Counted from the first letter of the stretch, positions 9,554 through 18,797 are shown. The stretch: 64,000 bases of DNA from Clostridia bacterium UC5.1-1E11 (GCA_001305115.1 BCAA01000008.1:1-64000), one strand, 5' to 3'. The notes: a model not told the origin generated them from the sequence alone. Program-made: numbers and translations.

Positions 9554-10380
9554 TTACACTGGTGACGGACAGCACGGCTTATTTGACAAAGGCGGAGGCG
9601 GAAAAGCTGAAAATTCGCTTAGTGCCGATGCATTATATTCTTGCTGGGAAGTCCTATGCAGAGAGTTATGCGGATGAAAATGGCGATTTTGTTCCCCAAA
9701 TTGCTGCGCATCAGGAGATCTGTGCAACAGCACAGGCTTCTGTAGCGGATTTTGTCGGAATCTTTCAGGCCATTGTTCATCAGGGGGGCGAGGTGCTCTG
9801 CCTGGTAATTTCCTCACGACTGAGCGGCGCTTACAGCAGTGCCTGTATTGCTGCAAAGGCGGTAGACGCTGAAAAAGTGCGTGTGGTGGATTCCCGGACA
9901 ACGGCGGGGGGCTTGGCGCTGCTGCTCAAGCGCGCGGCTGCTTTGATTCGTCAAGGATATCCTTTGGAGGATATTGTGGCGCAGATCAAAGAGCAACGTG
10001 GAAAGACCGGCATAGCCTTTTCTGTAGAGGACATGGATGCTTTGCGCAAAAGTGGGAGGCTGAGTATTGTACGCCAGTCTGTAGGCTCTATTCTCAATAT
10101 CCGACCGATTCTGTGCTTGGAAAAGGACGGAGGCGCCCTGATTTCGGGAGGAACAGCGCGTGGCCGTAATGCACAGATGCAGGCGTTGGCCGATCGTGTA
10201 CCGGAGAAAGTCAAAGAGGTCATCATCGAGTCCTTGGGTAGCGCTTACATGGCACCCGCGCTGAGAGAACGTATCCGCGCGCGGTTTCCACAGGTGACCA
10301 TCTCACATGCCACCATAGGCCCGGTGTTGGCGATTCATATAGGCCTGGATGTGATTGGTGTGGCGTGGTCGGAAGAATAG
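9550..10380 (+). CDS. DegV/FakB-family fatty-acid-binding protein
   Basis: 276 residues with the DegV fold. It begins ITLVTDSTAYL and has the SSRLSGAYSSA segment (about residues 92-102), RVVDSRTTAGG, and ENMDALRKSGRL-type and SVGSILNIRPIL regions. DegV relatives called FakB bind a free fatty acid and present it to the fatty-acid kinase FakA for phosphorylation. Its ATGA overlap with accA places it in the fatty-acid synthesis operon, which supports a lipid role. No fakA is in the window. Promoter-distal gene of the operon. Confidence 0.88.
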   Translation: MITLVTDSTAYLTKAEAEKLKIRLVPMHYILAGKSYAESYADENGDFVPQIAAHQEICATAQASVADFVGIFQAIVHQGGEVLCLVISSRLSGAYSSACIAAKAVDAEKVRVVDSRTTAGGLALLLKRAAALIRQGYPLEDIVAQIKEQRGKTGIAFSVEDMDALRKSGRLSIVRQSVGSILNIRPILCLEKDGGALISGGTARGRNAQMQALADRVPEKVKEVIIESLGSAYMAPALRERIRARFPQVTISHATIGPVLAIHIGLDVIGVAWSEE

Positions 10381-10432
10381 ATATAACAGAGAAGTCGATT
10401 TTAAAAAGTATAGAGGTAACTCGCTTTCGATA

Positions 10433-10490
10433 AGAGGGTGTCCCCAAACTACGAATCTTTGGATTCATAGGAAAGGGGCATCCTCTTTCT
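10433..10490 (+). terminator. First terminator after the fatty-acid operon
   Basis: AGAGGGTGTCCCC (10433-10445) pairs with GGGGCATCCTCT (10475-10486), allowing G-U pairs, and an inner GAATC/GATTC stem lies in the loop. TTTCT follows. Confidence 0.7.
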
Positions 10491-10521
10491 GTTTGGAAAA
10501 ATATCTGCGTTTCTAAAAAAC

Positions 10522-10576
10522 GTGGGCATCCTTCAAGTCATTTCATGGCTTTTGGGATACCCCCTTTGTTTTTTTA
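10522..10576 (+). terminator. Second terminator after the fatty-acid operon
   Basis: GGGCATCC (10524-10531) pairs with GGATACCC (10555-10562), with one G-U-type pair, followed by TTTGTTTTTTT. It works as a back-up to the preceding hairpin. Confidence 0.6.
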
Positions 10577-10968
10577 GCCCGAAAAGCTCTGATAGTACTA
10601 GAGGGTTAAAAGGAGTTTTAATAGGGAATAGAAAATGGAGATCCTTTTGGACGCAATAGAGCCGTAGCCTGTCGATTGTGCTGAGTATTTAAAAGAGGAT
10701 AGTTGGACATGGCGTCCAATAACGCGAATTGCATCACACATATCACATGGAATTGTAAACAGATCAGGTTTTTATCTATAGATATCGAAGTAAATCAGGC
10801 TCGTGGATAGATCAAACTGAAAAATCACGTTTCATAATGACTTTGTCGGATGGCAAAGTGCGTGCTTGAGATCCATATGGCATTGCATGCATGAAGGACA
10901 GCTTCACCAGCCGGTTCCTGGGGCCTCAATGTTTTCAGCTGATAAGATCGTTGATTGAAAGAATGATC
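10577..10968. other. Gene-free stretch, nothing recognised
   Basis: About 390 bp between the fab terminators and the end of the minus-strand sensor kinase gene. It is AT-richer than its surroundings and broken by stops in all frames. I see no repeat, promoter or RNA family I can name; it may be decayed coding sequence. Confidence 0.4.
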
Positions 10969-12180
10969 CTATAGATTCGCATGAGCTTCCGTATCCATTG
11001 AAAAATCGACGGAAAAGATGGTATGGCCGTTGGTGCTTTCTACGGAAATCTTTCCGTGGGAACCTTCGACAATCGATTTTGCGATTGCAAGGCCCAGACC
11101 ATAACCGCCGGTTTCACGCGAACGGGCGCTGTCTGCACGGTAGAAACGATCGAATACATGGGGAAGCGCTTCTGCAGAAATCTCTTCCCCAGAATTTTGG
11201 ACACGAAGAATCACGCGGTTCTTTTCGCGGAAAAGCCCGATGTTCACCGTGCCTCCCGGTGGGGCATGCTTAACGGCGTTGTCGAGAAGAATGTCTACCA
11301 GCCGGGAAAACTTTTCCGGACTTCCTCTCACAAGGAGGTGTTCGGAAACTTGGGAATGAATGGCAACCCCTTTTTCGTAGGCGACCGCTTCGAAAGAGAG
11401 CAGACAACCAGTCACTAGGCGGCTAAAGTCCACTGTTCGCGTGGGGCTGGCATCTTGATCGTGATCCAATTTGGCGAGCGTCAGCATATCGCTGATAAGA
11501 CCGCTCATACGGGTAATCTGAACGCGCATAGCGGAAATCCATTGCTTTTGGCTGTCGACGGATTCAGCGCCGTTTTCCTCTAGAACAGATAGATTGGCGT
11601 TTATAATTGCGAGTGGTGTCTTTAACTCATGCGAGGCGTCTGCAACGAAATTCTTTTGCCGCTCAAATGCCTCTTGGACAGGACGTACCGTCCGCGATGC
11701 AAAGAGCGTACTCAATCCAAACAACAGAAGAAGGCTTAAAAGACAGACTCCAAATAAAATGAACAGAACATTTCGCTGCATAGCCCGCGGGCCGGTTTGA
11801 TCTAATAGGACCAAGTGCGCATGGGTTTCGTCGAACGCATATGCAAAGTGGTATGAGTCGAGCGAGAAATTTCCCTGCTGTTGCTGTTGTTTCTGTGCCA
11901 ACTCGGAAATCTGCTGTACCCACTCTCCGGAGATGTCTGGCGGCGCGCTGAAAGAGACAATTTGTTGTTTTTCATCGAACATCACGCGGATAATCCCCAT
12001 GACTGGTGGCGGTTGATGCTGCCCTTCGGGAAAATGAAGGGCGGCATTTAGGGACATCTGTGTTTGCCGGTCGCTGGCCACGATCATCAGGACAGCGGTT
12101 ACGGCAAAGATGGCAGCGAATACCAGGCTCAAAAGAGCCATATTGAAACGAACCAATTTCCATTTTAGTTTTCGAAACAT
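10969..12180 (-). CDS. Two-component sensor histidine kinase
   Basis: Membrane kinase of about 403 residues. Two transmembrane segments (near residues 10-36 and 148-172) flank a short extracytoplasmic sensor. They are followed by a HisKA box with the phospho-acceptor His in DASHELKTPLAIIN, an N box DNAVKHAPPGG and the G box GYGLGLAIAKS. ATG 12180 is chosen over an upstream in-frame ATG because GGAGG lies just before it and the longer form reads through the regulator gene. The start lies inside the 3' end of the response regulator gene, so the pair is translationally coupled. The stimulus is unknown; the divergent MacA/MacB-like exporter suggests envelope stress or a toxic compound. Confidence 0.93.
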   Translation of the reverse strand: MFRKLKWKLVRFNMALLSLVFAAIFAVTAVLMIVASDRQTQMSLNAALHFPEGQHQPPPVMGIIRVMFDEKQQIVSFSAPPDISGEWVQQISELAQKQQQQQGNFSLDSYHFAYAFDETHAHLVLLDQTGPRAMQRNVLFILFGVCLLSLLLLFGLSTLFASRTVRPVQEAFERQKNFVADASHELKTPLAIINANLSVLEENGAESVDSQKQWISAMRVQITRMSGLISDMLTLAKLDHDQDASPTRTVDFSRLVTGCLLSFEAVAYEKGVAIHSQVSEHLLVRGSPEKFSRLVDILLDNAVKHAPPGGTVNIGLFREKNRVILRVQNSGEEISAEALPHVFDRFYRADSARSRETGGYGLGLAIAKSIVEGSHGKISVESTNGHTIFSVDFSMDTEAHANL

Positions 12181-12853
12181 AGCGGCTCCTCCAAGCGGTA
12201 TCCCACATTTCGAATGCACGCGATGCGCATACGGGAACACAGATAAGTCAACTTCTTCCGGAGAAAAGAAATATAAACTTCGACGTTGTTTCCAGCAGCT
12301 CCATTTTCAAATCCCCAGAGTCTGGTTAAGAGTTCCTCTTTGTTGAGAATGGTATCCGGATGTAAAAAAATTGTTTCATGATCTCAAACTCCTTGTTGGC
12401 CAGTTGAACCCGTTGATCGCCACGGGAGAGGGTATAGTTGGCCAGATTTAGGGTGAGATCGCCCACCTGTAAGGTATCGTCAAAGATCAGTTCTCCGCGC
12501 CGGCGGGTCATGGCGCGAATACGCGCCAACAACTCTTCGGTTGCAAACGGTTTTGCCAGATAATCATCCGCACCACAGTCCAACCCCGCGACCTTATCGC
12601 TGATCTCTCCCTTGGCAGAAAGCAGCAACACTGGGGTGGAGATAGAAGCGGCGCGAAGACGCTGCAAAACAGTGAGTCCATCTAGCTTGGGAAGCATTAT
12701 GTCCAACAGGATGATGTCATAGATACCGGTCAATGCTTCATCTAAACCGGTTTCCCCATTGTAAGCAGCGAAGGTTTCCCAACGTTTTTTGCTGAATATC
12801 TGACAAAGCGCGTCGCTCAAAGCCTTTTCATCCTCAATCAATAGTATTTTCAT
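12165..12853 (-). CDS. OmpR-family response regulator (one apparent frameshift)
   Basis: Receiver domain begins KILLIEDEKALSDAL and has the phospho-acceptor Asp in DIILLDIMLPKLDG and Lys in DYLAKPFATEELLAR. A winged-helix DNA-binding domain follows. The frame breaks in the run of seven A at 12364-12370. With one base restored the minus strand reads FFLHPDTILNKEELLTRLWG and on to NNVEVYISFLRKKL and RNVGYRLEEPL, a complete OmpR-type C-terminus of about 229 residues ending at 12165. The lesion is most likely a homopolymer error. The 3' end overlaps the kinase start. Confidence 0.9.
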
Positions 12854-13055
12854 AGGATTTTTCCCCTCCTAAAATATCAAAAGTCGGCCAAAGCCCAATT
12901 TTCCACAATAAGAGTACAAAAGAGGTGTGAACGGTATTTGCTGAAAATGTGACGATTCCCTGATTTTGTAAACGAACATCGTTCTCCAAAAAGGATAAAG
13001 TCCTTAAGAAGCCCTTTTTCAATTGTAACACATTTTCCGTCGCCTGTGACGAACA

Positions 13056-13126
13056 TGTGAAGGCCCCCTTAAACTTGTGTGAAGTGGGATTTTTTTCAGG
13101 TTAATTTCAGCTTTTTTCCCTATAAT
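13056..13126 (+). promoter_or_regulatory. Candidate regulator-controlled promoter of the SLH/MacAB operon
   Basis: TATAAT at 13121-13126 lacks a good -35 box. In its place are two direct repeats TTTCAG (13094-13099 and 13105-13110), exactly 11 bp apart, the spacing typical of OmpR/PhoB-type regulator half-sites. Further upstream TGTGAAG occurs at 13056 and 13078, 22 bp apart. The layout would fit activation by the response regulator encoded divergently. Binding is inferred, not shown. The rest of 12854-13055 shows nothing clear. Confidence 0.4.
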
Positions 13127-13194
13127 GAGAACCGTACAAACGGCGGGAAGTTACAGGGCTTCTATGCCGCATCAGAGAAAGGGGTGTATGATCC

Positions 13195-13341
13195 ATGAAT
13201 GGATTTCTGCAGCGCAGGGAGTGGATCGCGCGTCTTCCCCTTTTTTGGGAGACGCACCGATGGGCAATTTTGGCAGCTCTTTTGGGGGTAGCAGTCTGGG
13301 CGGCGGGAATCGCAGGGACCCTTTTGCTCGCCGGAAGATAA
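13195..13341 (+). CDS. Small single-span membrane protein, unrecognised
   Basis: A 48-codon frame starting at ATG 13195 after GAAAGGGG and ending TAA 13341. The product has a basic, aromatic N-terminus (MNGFLQRREWIARL) and one clear hydrophobic span of about 24 residues (AILAALLGVAVWAAGIAGTL) with two basic or small residues at the end, so it is predicted N-in with a short outside tail. It lies between the candidate promoter and the SLH gene and would be first in that operon. I know no family for it. It could be chance, but the helix is well formed. Confidence 0.5.
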   Translation: MNGFLQRREWIARLPLFWETHRWAILAALLGVAVWAAGIAGTLLLAGR

Positions 13342-13370
13342 TCTGTGAAAAATTTGATGAGGTGATTAAG

Positions 13371-14441
13371 ATGAATCATACATGGAAACGAACCATGTCC
13401 ATGCTTTTGGCTATGGGTATGTTGACACTCTCCATTCCAGCGCAGGGAATCGCCGCGTCTGTGGATACTTCGGATAAGGTGCTATCCAACTTAGGAATCA
13501 CCGATTCGGTGTTGGTGGCCTCCAACGCTGAGGTGACGCGGGCACAGTTTGCACAGTTGTTACTAAATACTTCTTCTTTTAAGGGAAAAACGGGAACAAC
13601 TGTCAATTACCGTAGATTTAGCGATGTGCCTACGGATTCCACCTACGCTGCTGCAATCAATATTGCGGCGCAACAGGGATGGATGACTGGTTATCTCGAC
13701 GGAACCTTTAAACCTGACCAACCGGTGAAGTTGCGCGAAGCGGTTTATGGTGTGTTGGCTTTGTTGGGTTATACCAATGAGGACTTTACTGGCGATCAGA
13801 CCCAGGGACGCACCTCCATGTACTATGCAAAAGAATTGGACGAAGGCTTGGCGTTGGTGACCATGGAATCCAATTTGACCATGTCCAACTGTGAGGCGTT
13901 GCTTTACAATACCCTCAAAGCGAATACAAAATCTGGAACAATGTATGGACAAATTTTTGACTGTGAACTGGACAGCGATGGGGAAATCAATTATTTGAAG
14001 CTGTCGGATAACAACATTAACGGCCCTATTCGTGTGACTGCTAGCAAGGATATCGAAAAGATTTTGCCCTTCAGCGAGCAAAACGCAACCTATATCATCG
14101 ATGGCGAAGTAGGTTATAACCTTGACTACAACAGCGTGGAAGAAGACGATATCGTTTATTACAGCAGCAAGACCCGTACCGTATGGGTCTATCAGGATGA
14201 TCGCGCAAGCGGCGAGGTGACAGGAATCGTCTACGACAATTCCAGCTCGATGACGCCGGTAGCTGTCTATGTGGAGGGAACTAAGTATACCATTGAGAGT
14301 GAAGAGATGCAGTATGCGTTTTCTACATTGGGAAAGGTCCATGTTGGGGATGAAATAACGGTGGTGTATGACGACCAAACCAACACAACCGATCCCGATA
14401 ACTATAATTTTGTATTGAAGGGGTATCTGCTCGATGACTGA
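13371..14441 (+). CDS. S-layer-homology domain protein, secreted
   Basis: 356 residues from ATG 13371 behind GAGGTG. A signal peptide (KR, then MSMLLAMGMLTLSIPAQGIAA) is followed by SLH-like motifs: RRFSDVPTDSTYAAAINIAAQ and GYLDGTFKPDQPVKLREAV (about residues 75-125). The rest is acidic with short beta-rich repeats and no catalytic motif I recognise. SLH domains usually bind pyruvylated cell-wall polymer. The stop overlaps the adaptor gene start (14434), so it probably belongs to the exporter operon, perhaps as a wall-associated partner. Confidence 0.82.
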   Translation: MNHTWKRTMSMLLAMGMLTLSIPAQGIAASVDTSDKVLSNLGITDSVLVASNAEVTRAQFAQLLLNTSSFKGKTGTTVNYRRFSDVPTDSTYAAAINIAAQQGWMTGYLDGTFKPDQPVKLREAVYGVLALLGYTNEDFTGDQTQGRTSMYYAKELDEGLALVTMESNLTMSNCEALLYNTLKANTKSGTMYGQIFDCELDSDGEINYLKLSDNNINGPIRVTASKDIEKILPFSEQNATYIIDGEVGYNLDYNSVEEDDIVYYSSKTRTVWVYQDDRASGEVTGIVYDNSSSMTPVAVYVEGTKYTIESEEMQYAFSTLGKVHVGDEITVVYDDQTNTTDPDNYNFVLKGYLLDD

Positions 14442-16236
14442 TACGGATGATGTGAAGTTTGATACGGCGGAATTGGAAAATCTTAGGCCCAAACGTTCCT
14501 TTTTCCGCAGGAAGAACCAGCCAGATGGAAAACGGCCCAAATGGAAAAAGCCTATTAAGGTATTGATTGCATTGGTTCTGGTTGCTACTCTTGCTTTTGC
14601 TGGATTCCGTGTATTCCGGAAACCCGAAGGGCCGAATATGGAGGATGCGACCCGCACCGCCACAGTTGAACGGCAGACGATTCAGTCGTCTATTTCTTCT
14701 TCGGGTACACTGGCCGCCCTGGATACATATACCATCACTTCCCTGGTCTCAGGAGAGGTGATTCGCGCAGATTTCGAAAAGGGTGACCAGGTTGAAAAGG
14801 GAGATGTGCTTTATTGCATTGACACTGGCGATGTGGATGAAAAAATTGAATCGGCTCAAACCAGTTTGGAACGTGCCGAAAAGAAGTATGCAGAGGCGCA
14901 AAAGAATTACAACAAGGCCGCGGAGGATTATCAATCTCTCGACTATGTCTCCCCAGAAGAGGGCTATGTTCAAACGGTCTATGTGGAGGTAGGAGACACT
15001 GTTAAGAGCGGCGATAAGTTGGTCGATTTATATAACGACCGAACGATGGTACTCAAAGTGCCGTTTTTAAGCGCTGATGCCAGTAAAATCAAAGTGGGCG
15101 ATGTAGCACAGGTACAGATTTTGGAGACCTATGAAACCGTCAACGGTACAGTAACAGCCGTTAGCTCTATGGAACAAACACTCAACGGTGGCAGCGTGGT
15201 CCGCATGGTGACCATTGAGGTCGGAAATCCCGGAGGAATTTCAACCTCCAGCACAGCGGCCGCGACGGTTAATGGTGTGACATGCAGCGGCGACGGAACC
15301 TTCACAGCAAAGCTGGAAGAGACGATCACAGCCGAGTATGGTGGAGACATTGCTTCGATGAACGTCGAGGAAGGCAGTTATGTGCACGAAGGGGCGGCTT
15401 TGTTCACTTATACCCAGGAGTCGGCAGACGACGCGTTGCAGACTGTCAAGGATTCGTTGGAGTCAGCAGAGCAGAGTGTAGAGGATGCCCAGACCAATTT
15501 GGAGAATGCGCAAGACAGCTTGGAGGACTATGAAATAACAGCGCCGATTTCTGGCCAAGTGATCGTGAAAAACACAAAGGCTGGAGATACATTGAAGAGT
15601 GGAAACGACAGCAACGCAAGCATGGCCGTGATTTACGATATGTCTGCTCTTACATTTGACATGTATGTGGATGAACTCGACGTATTAGATGTAGAAGTTG
15701 GCCAAAAGGTGCAAGTCACGGTGGATGCATTTGAAGGAGAAACATTCACAGGAAAAGTGACAAATGTCAGCTTGGAAAGCACATCAAGCAATGGCGTTAC
15801 CCAATATCCCGTGACCGTCCAGATGGACGAGGTGGGGGATTTGCTTCCCGGCATGAACGTCAATGGAGAAATCATCATTGACGAAGCAGAAAATGTACTG
15901 GCAATCCCGGCTCAAGCATTGCAGCGCGGCAATGTGGTCTATGTAAAGGATGACAGCGTGACCGAAGCGGAAGGCAACGTTCCGGCGGGCTTCCGGTCGG
16001 TAGAGGTAGAGACCGGCTTAATCAGCGAAAATTATGTAGAGATTCAGAATGGTCTTTCTGAGGGGGATGTCGTCTACATCGATCCGACCACTTCAACAGA
16101 CAGTACAGTCATGATTGAAATGGGCGGGATGCCCGGTGGCGGTATGCCTGGTGGCGGCGGAATGCCCGGCGGAGGTCCTGGCGGCGGTGGTATGCCTGGC
16201 GGCGGTGGCCCCGGCGGACCGGGAGGTGGTTTCTAA
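14434..16236 (+). CDS. MacA/HlyD-type membrane-fusion adaptor with two adaptor modules
   Basis: 600 residues, much longer than ordinary MacA-like adaptors of roughly 400. A basic cytoplasmic tail and one transmembrane helix (about residues 42-60) precede a biotinyl-lipoyl-like half (SGEVIRADFEKGDQVEKGD) and a coiled coil (about 133-165). A second lipoyl-like half and a second coiled coil rich in Glu/Asp/Gln (about 300-375) follow, then beta-barrel and membrane-proximal regions. The C-terminus is a low-complexity Gly/Met/Pro tail (GGMPGGG repeats, last 35 residues). It is probably the extracytoplasmic partner of the ABC exporter encoded next, whose start codon lies two bases past its stop. Confidence 0.88.
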   Translation: MTDTDDVKFDTAELENLRPKRSFFRRKNQPDGKRPKWKKPIKVLIALVLVATLAFAGFRVFRKPEGPNMEDATRTATVERQTIQSSISSSGTLAALDTYTITSLVSGEVIRADFEKGDQVEKGDVLYCIDTGDVDEKIESAQTSLERAEKKYAEAQKNYNKAAEDYQSLDYVSPEEGYVQTVYVEVGDTVKSGDKLVDLYNDRTMVLKVPFLSADASKIKVGDVAQVQILETYETVNGTVTAVSSMEQTLNGGSVVRMVTIEVGNPGGISTSSTAAATVNGVTCSGDGTFTAKLEETITAEYGGDIASMNVEEGSYVHEGAALFTYTQESADDALQTVKDSLESAEQSVEDAQTNLENAQDSLEDYEITAPISGQVIVKNTKAGDTLKSGNDSNASMAVIYDMSALTFDMYVDELDVLDVEVGQKVQVTVDAFEGETFTGKVTNVSLESTSSNGVTQYPVTVQMDEVGDLLPGMNVNGEIIIDEAENVLAIPAQALQRGNVVYVKDDSVTEAEGNVPAGFRSVEVETGLISENYVEIQNGLSEGDVVYIDPTTSTDSTVMIEMGGMPGGGMPGGGGMPGGGPGGGGMPGGGGPGGPGGGF

Positions 16237-16237
16237 G

Positions 16238-16962
16238 ATGAAACAGACACAGACCGGGACGCAGCCCCTGATCTCGCTGCAAAATATTTATAAGATTTAT
16301 CAGATGGGCGATATGGTGGTGCGTGCAAACGACGGGATTTCCTTAGACATCTATCCCGGAGAATTCGTCTCCATTGTTGGCAAATCTGGAAGCGGAAAGT
16401 CTACCATTATGAATATCATTGGGGCACTAGACGTGCCAACAGAGGGAAAATATATCTTGAACGGCGAGGATGTAAGCGAGATGAAGGACGACAGCCTCGC
16501 GGAAATCCGCAACAAGACCATCGGGTTTGTATTCCAACAGTATAATTTGCTTCCCAAGCAGAACCTGCTGGAAAACGTAGAGCTGCCCCTTGTTTACGCG
16601 GGGGTCGGAAAAAGGAGCGCACAGAGCGATCTTTGGAATCGCTTGAACGAGTGGGACTGCGCGATAAGTGGCGCTACATGCCCCAACAGCTCTCCGGCGG
16701 CCAGCAACAGCGCGTGTCCATTGCACGCGCCTTGGTCGGAAATCCTTCCTTGATCTTGGCAGATGAACCCACCGGCGCGTTGGATTCAAAGACAGGCCGG
16801 GAGGTTCTCGACTTCCTCAAGCAGTTGCATGAGGAGGGCAACACCGTGGTCATCATTACCCACGACAATTCCATTGCCATAGAGGCCGAGCGCGTGGTCA
16901 AGATCAGCGATGGAAAAATTATATTTGACGGAGACGTGAAGGCCTATGAGTCAATCCTTTAG
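16238..16962 (+). CDS. MacB/LolD-type ABC transporter ATPase (one apparent frameshift)
   Basis: ATPase subunit of a MacB-like exporter, about 241 residues when repaired. Walker A is GKSGSGKST, the Q loop is VFQQYNLLP, the signature is LSGGQQQR, and Walker B is [12 protein letters not shown], with the switch His in ITHDNS. The frame breaks at the A5 run 16609-16613; one extra A gives [12 protein letters not shown] and joins both halves. The ATG lies two bases after the adaptor stop, and the 3' end overlaps the permease gene by 17 nt. Confidence 0.92.
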
Positions 16963-18116
16963 GCTTGCGCTCAAAAGCATCGCAAGCAGCAAAATGCGCT
17001 CCTTCCTAACCATGCTCGGGATCATCATCGGTGTGGCATCCGTTATCATCCTGGTCAGTTTGATGCAGGGGATGACAAACTATATTTCGGACAGTTTTTC
17101 CGATTTGGGGACGGATCAAGTAAGTGTATCTGTCACCAATACGGACACCCGAAACGTGGATGTTGACACCATGTATGAATTCCTGGATGAACAACAGGAT
17201 TTGTTTGCTGCGATGAGCCCAATGGTTTCGGTTCGAGGGACCATCAAGAATGGCACGGAGAGTTCCACAACAGCTTCCATCTCCGGCGTAGGGGAAGATT
17301 ATCTGTCCATTCAGGCGTTGGAGCTCTCTTTAGGACGTTTTTATCCAGTATTCGGATATTGTTTCACGGCAAAAAGTCTGTGTGATTGGTTCCTATGTTG
17401 CGCAGGACCTCTTTGCAGGGGAATCCGCATTAGATCAAATTCTCAAGATCAACGGAGAAGCCTATACAGTGGTTGGCGTGTTGCAGGAGAAGGCAGATTC
17501 AGAGGAGGGGTCCTCGGACGATTGCGTATATCTCCCTTATTCGGTGGCGACAAAACTTTCCTTTAGCGCAGATATATCCAGCTATGTGTTTACCGTAACG
17601 AATGTAGACCATATGGAAGAGGCTAAAACGGTACTCAAAGACTTTTTGTATGAAATCTTCCTCAATGAGGATCTGTACAATGTAACTAGCCTTTCCGAGA
17701 TGTTGGAGATGGTCACTTCTATGACGGACATGATGACAATGCTTTTGGTAGGCATTGCCGCCATTTCGCTATTGGTTGCTGGCATCGGAATCATGAACAT
17801 CATGCTGGTATCGGTGACTGAACGAACACGTGAGATCGGTATCCGTAAATCTCTCGGTGCAAAGCGGCGTACCATCCTACAGCAATTCGTCATTGAAGCA
17901 GGTGTCACCAGTTCGTTGGGCGGTATTGTCGGAATTGCAATTGGCTGCGTATTAACCTCGGTGGCAAGCGGGATTATTGGATTTGATGCATCCCCTTCGG
18001 TGAGTGCCATTTTGGTTTCCTTTGGGGTATCTGCAGGGATCGGCGTAATCTTTGGCTATATGCCGGCGCGCCGGGCGGCGAATTTGAATCCGATTGACGC
18101 TTTGCGCAGCGAATAA
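16946..18116 (+). CDS. MacB/FtsX-type ABC transporter permease (apparent frameshift)
   Basis: About 390 residues after repair. An N-terminal transmembrane helix (SFLTMLGIIIGVASVIILVSL) is followed by a large extracytoplasmic domain and an FtsX-type C-terminal block of three helices with GIGIMNIMLVSVTERTREIG and RKSLGAKRRTI. The frame changes between 17338 (T5) and about 17376 (A5). Restoring one base in each gives GRFLSS and KKVCVIGSYV, so two homopolymer losses are the likeliest cause. This half-transporter would work as a dimer with the ATPase and the adaptor; the substrate is unknown. Confidence 0.9.
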
Positions 18117-18266
18117 ATCTGGCGGGAATGGGGCGTGTTGGATCGCGCGACACTGGAGGACAAAATGCTAGAAAATAAATGAAAGTGCCGCTTATTCTAT
18201 AAAGATCTATATCCAGTGCCCGCCCATCCGGACGGCTTCCAACAAGCCCCACCTTATCATAGATAA

Positions 18267-18306
18267 AAAGAGCACAACAAGTCGAAAGGACTCGTTGTGC
18301 TCTTTG
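18267..18306. terminator. Bidirectional terminator between convergent operons
   Basis: AAAGAGCACAAC (18267-18278) pairs with GTTGTGCTCTTT (18295-18306), and the stem continues inward with one mismatch to a GAAA loop. A-rich and T-rich flanks suit both the MacAB operon (+) and the kinase gene (-). Confidence 0.85.
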
Positions 18307-18308
18307 CT

Positions 18309-18797
18309 TTATTCTACAATATGAATATATTCGTCGATCTCATCGGGGGTGGGTTCTTCAAACCAGGAGGAAAATCGTTTGCGTTTTTCTTCATCAATCG
18401 GATAGGCGCGGAGTTTACCGGTTTCGATCAATCGGTTTCGCTGCTCCAAATGGCGGGTGATAATCTCATAGGGGGCGTCTAAAACGATCAATCGGACCGG
18501 AATTCCCTGTTTACAGAAATACTGTTTGGTATCCAGGCGTTCCTTTCGGTTCCAAAAGCCGAAATCCAGCACAACATCGAGGCCCAGGGCAAAAAGGGAT
18601 TCAGCCTGCCGCAAGAGAAAACTTCTACACCGGCGTTCCATGTCCTGATGGCGTTCCCGGCCGATACAGGCGTCAAATAAAGTCAGCATCAGATCGTCAC
18701 TGGATAGAACAAAGGTATTTCCGCGTGCCTGTAACGTCTTTGCATAGGTTGTTTTCCCGCAACCGCACGGTCCGCAAAGCATGATGATTTCCGGCAT
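18309..18797 (-). CDS. P-loop ATP-binding protein of the AAA_33/zeta-toxin-like kinase group
   Basis: 162 residues. The N-terminal Walker A is LCGPCGCGKTTYAKTL, followed by LSSDDLMLTLF and DVVLDFGFWNRKER (a zeta-toxin/polynucleotide-kinase-like acidic motif) and a C-terminal LID-like stretch rich in Arg (RHLEQRNR). Such proteins phosphorylate small molecules or sugars; the substrate cannot be told from sequence. There is no antitoxin-like gene beside it, so a toxin role is not supported. AGGGG precedes the ATG. Confidence 0.75.
   Translation of the reverse strand: MPEIIMLCGPCGCGKTTYAKTLQARGNTFVLSSDDLMLTLFDACIGRERHQDMERRCRSFLLRQAESLFALGLDVVLDFGFWNRKERLDTKQYFCKQGIPVRLIVLDAPYEIITRHLEQRNRLIETGKLRAYPIDEEKRKRFSSWFEEPTPDEIDEYIHIVE

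Noticed and set aside
13125..13370. N-terminal extension of the SLH protein
   Set aside because: A frame is open upstream, but a signal peptide and ribosome site place the start at 13371, and another frame holds the small membrane ORF.
18309..18797. Zeta-toxin of a toxin-antitoxin pair
   Set aside because: The P-loop and kinase-like motif fit a broad group and there is no small antitoxin gene beside it.
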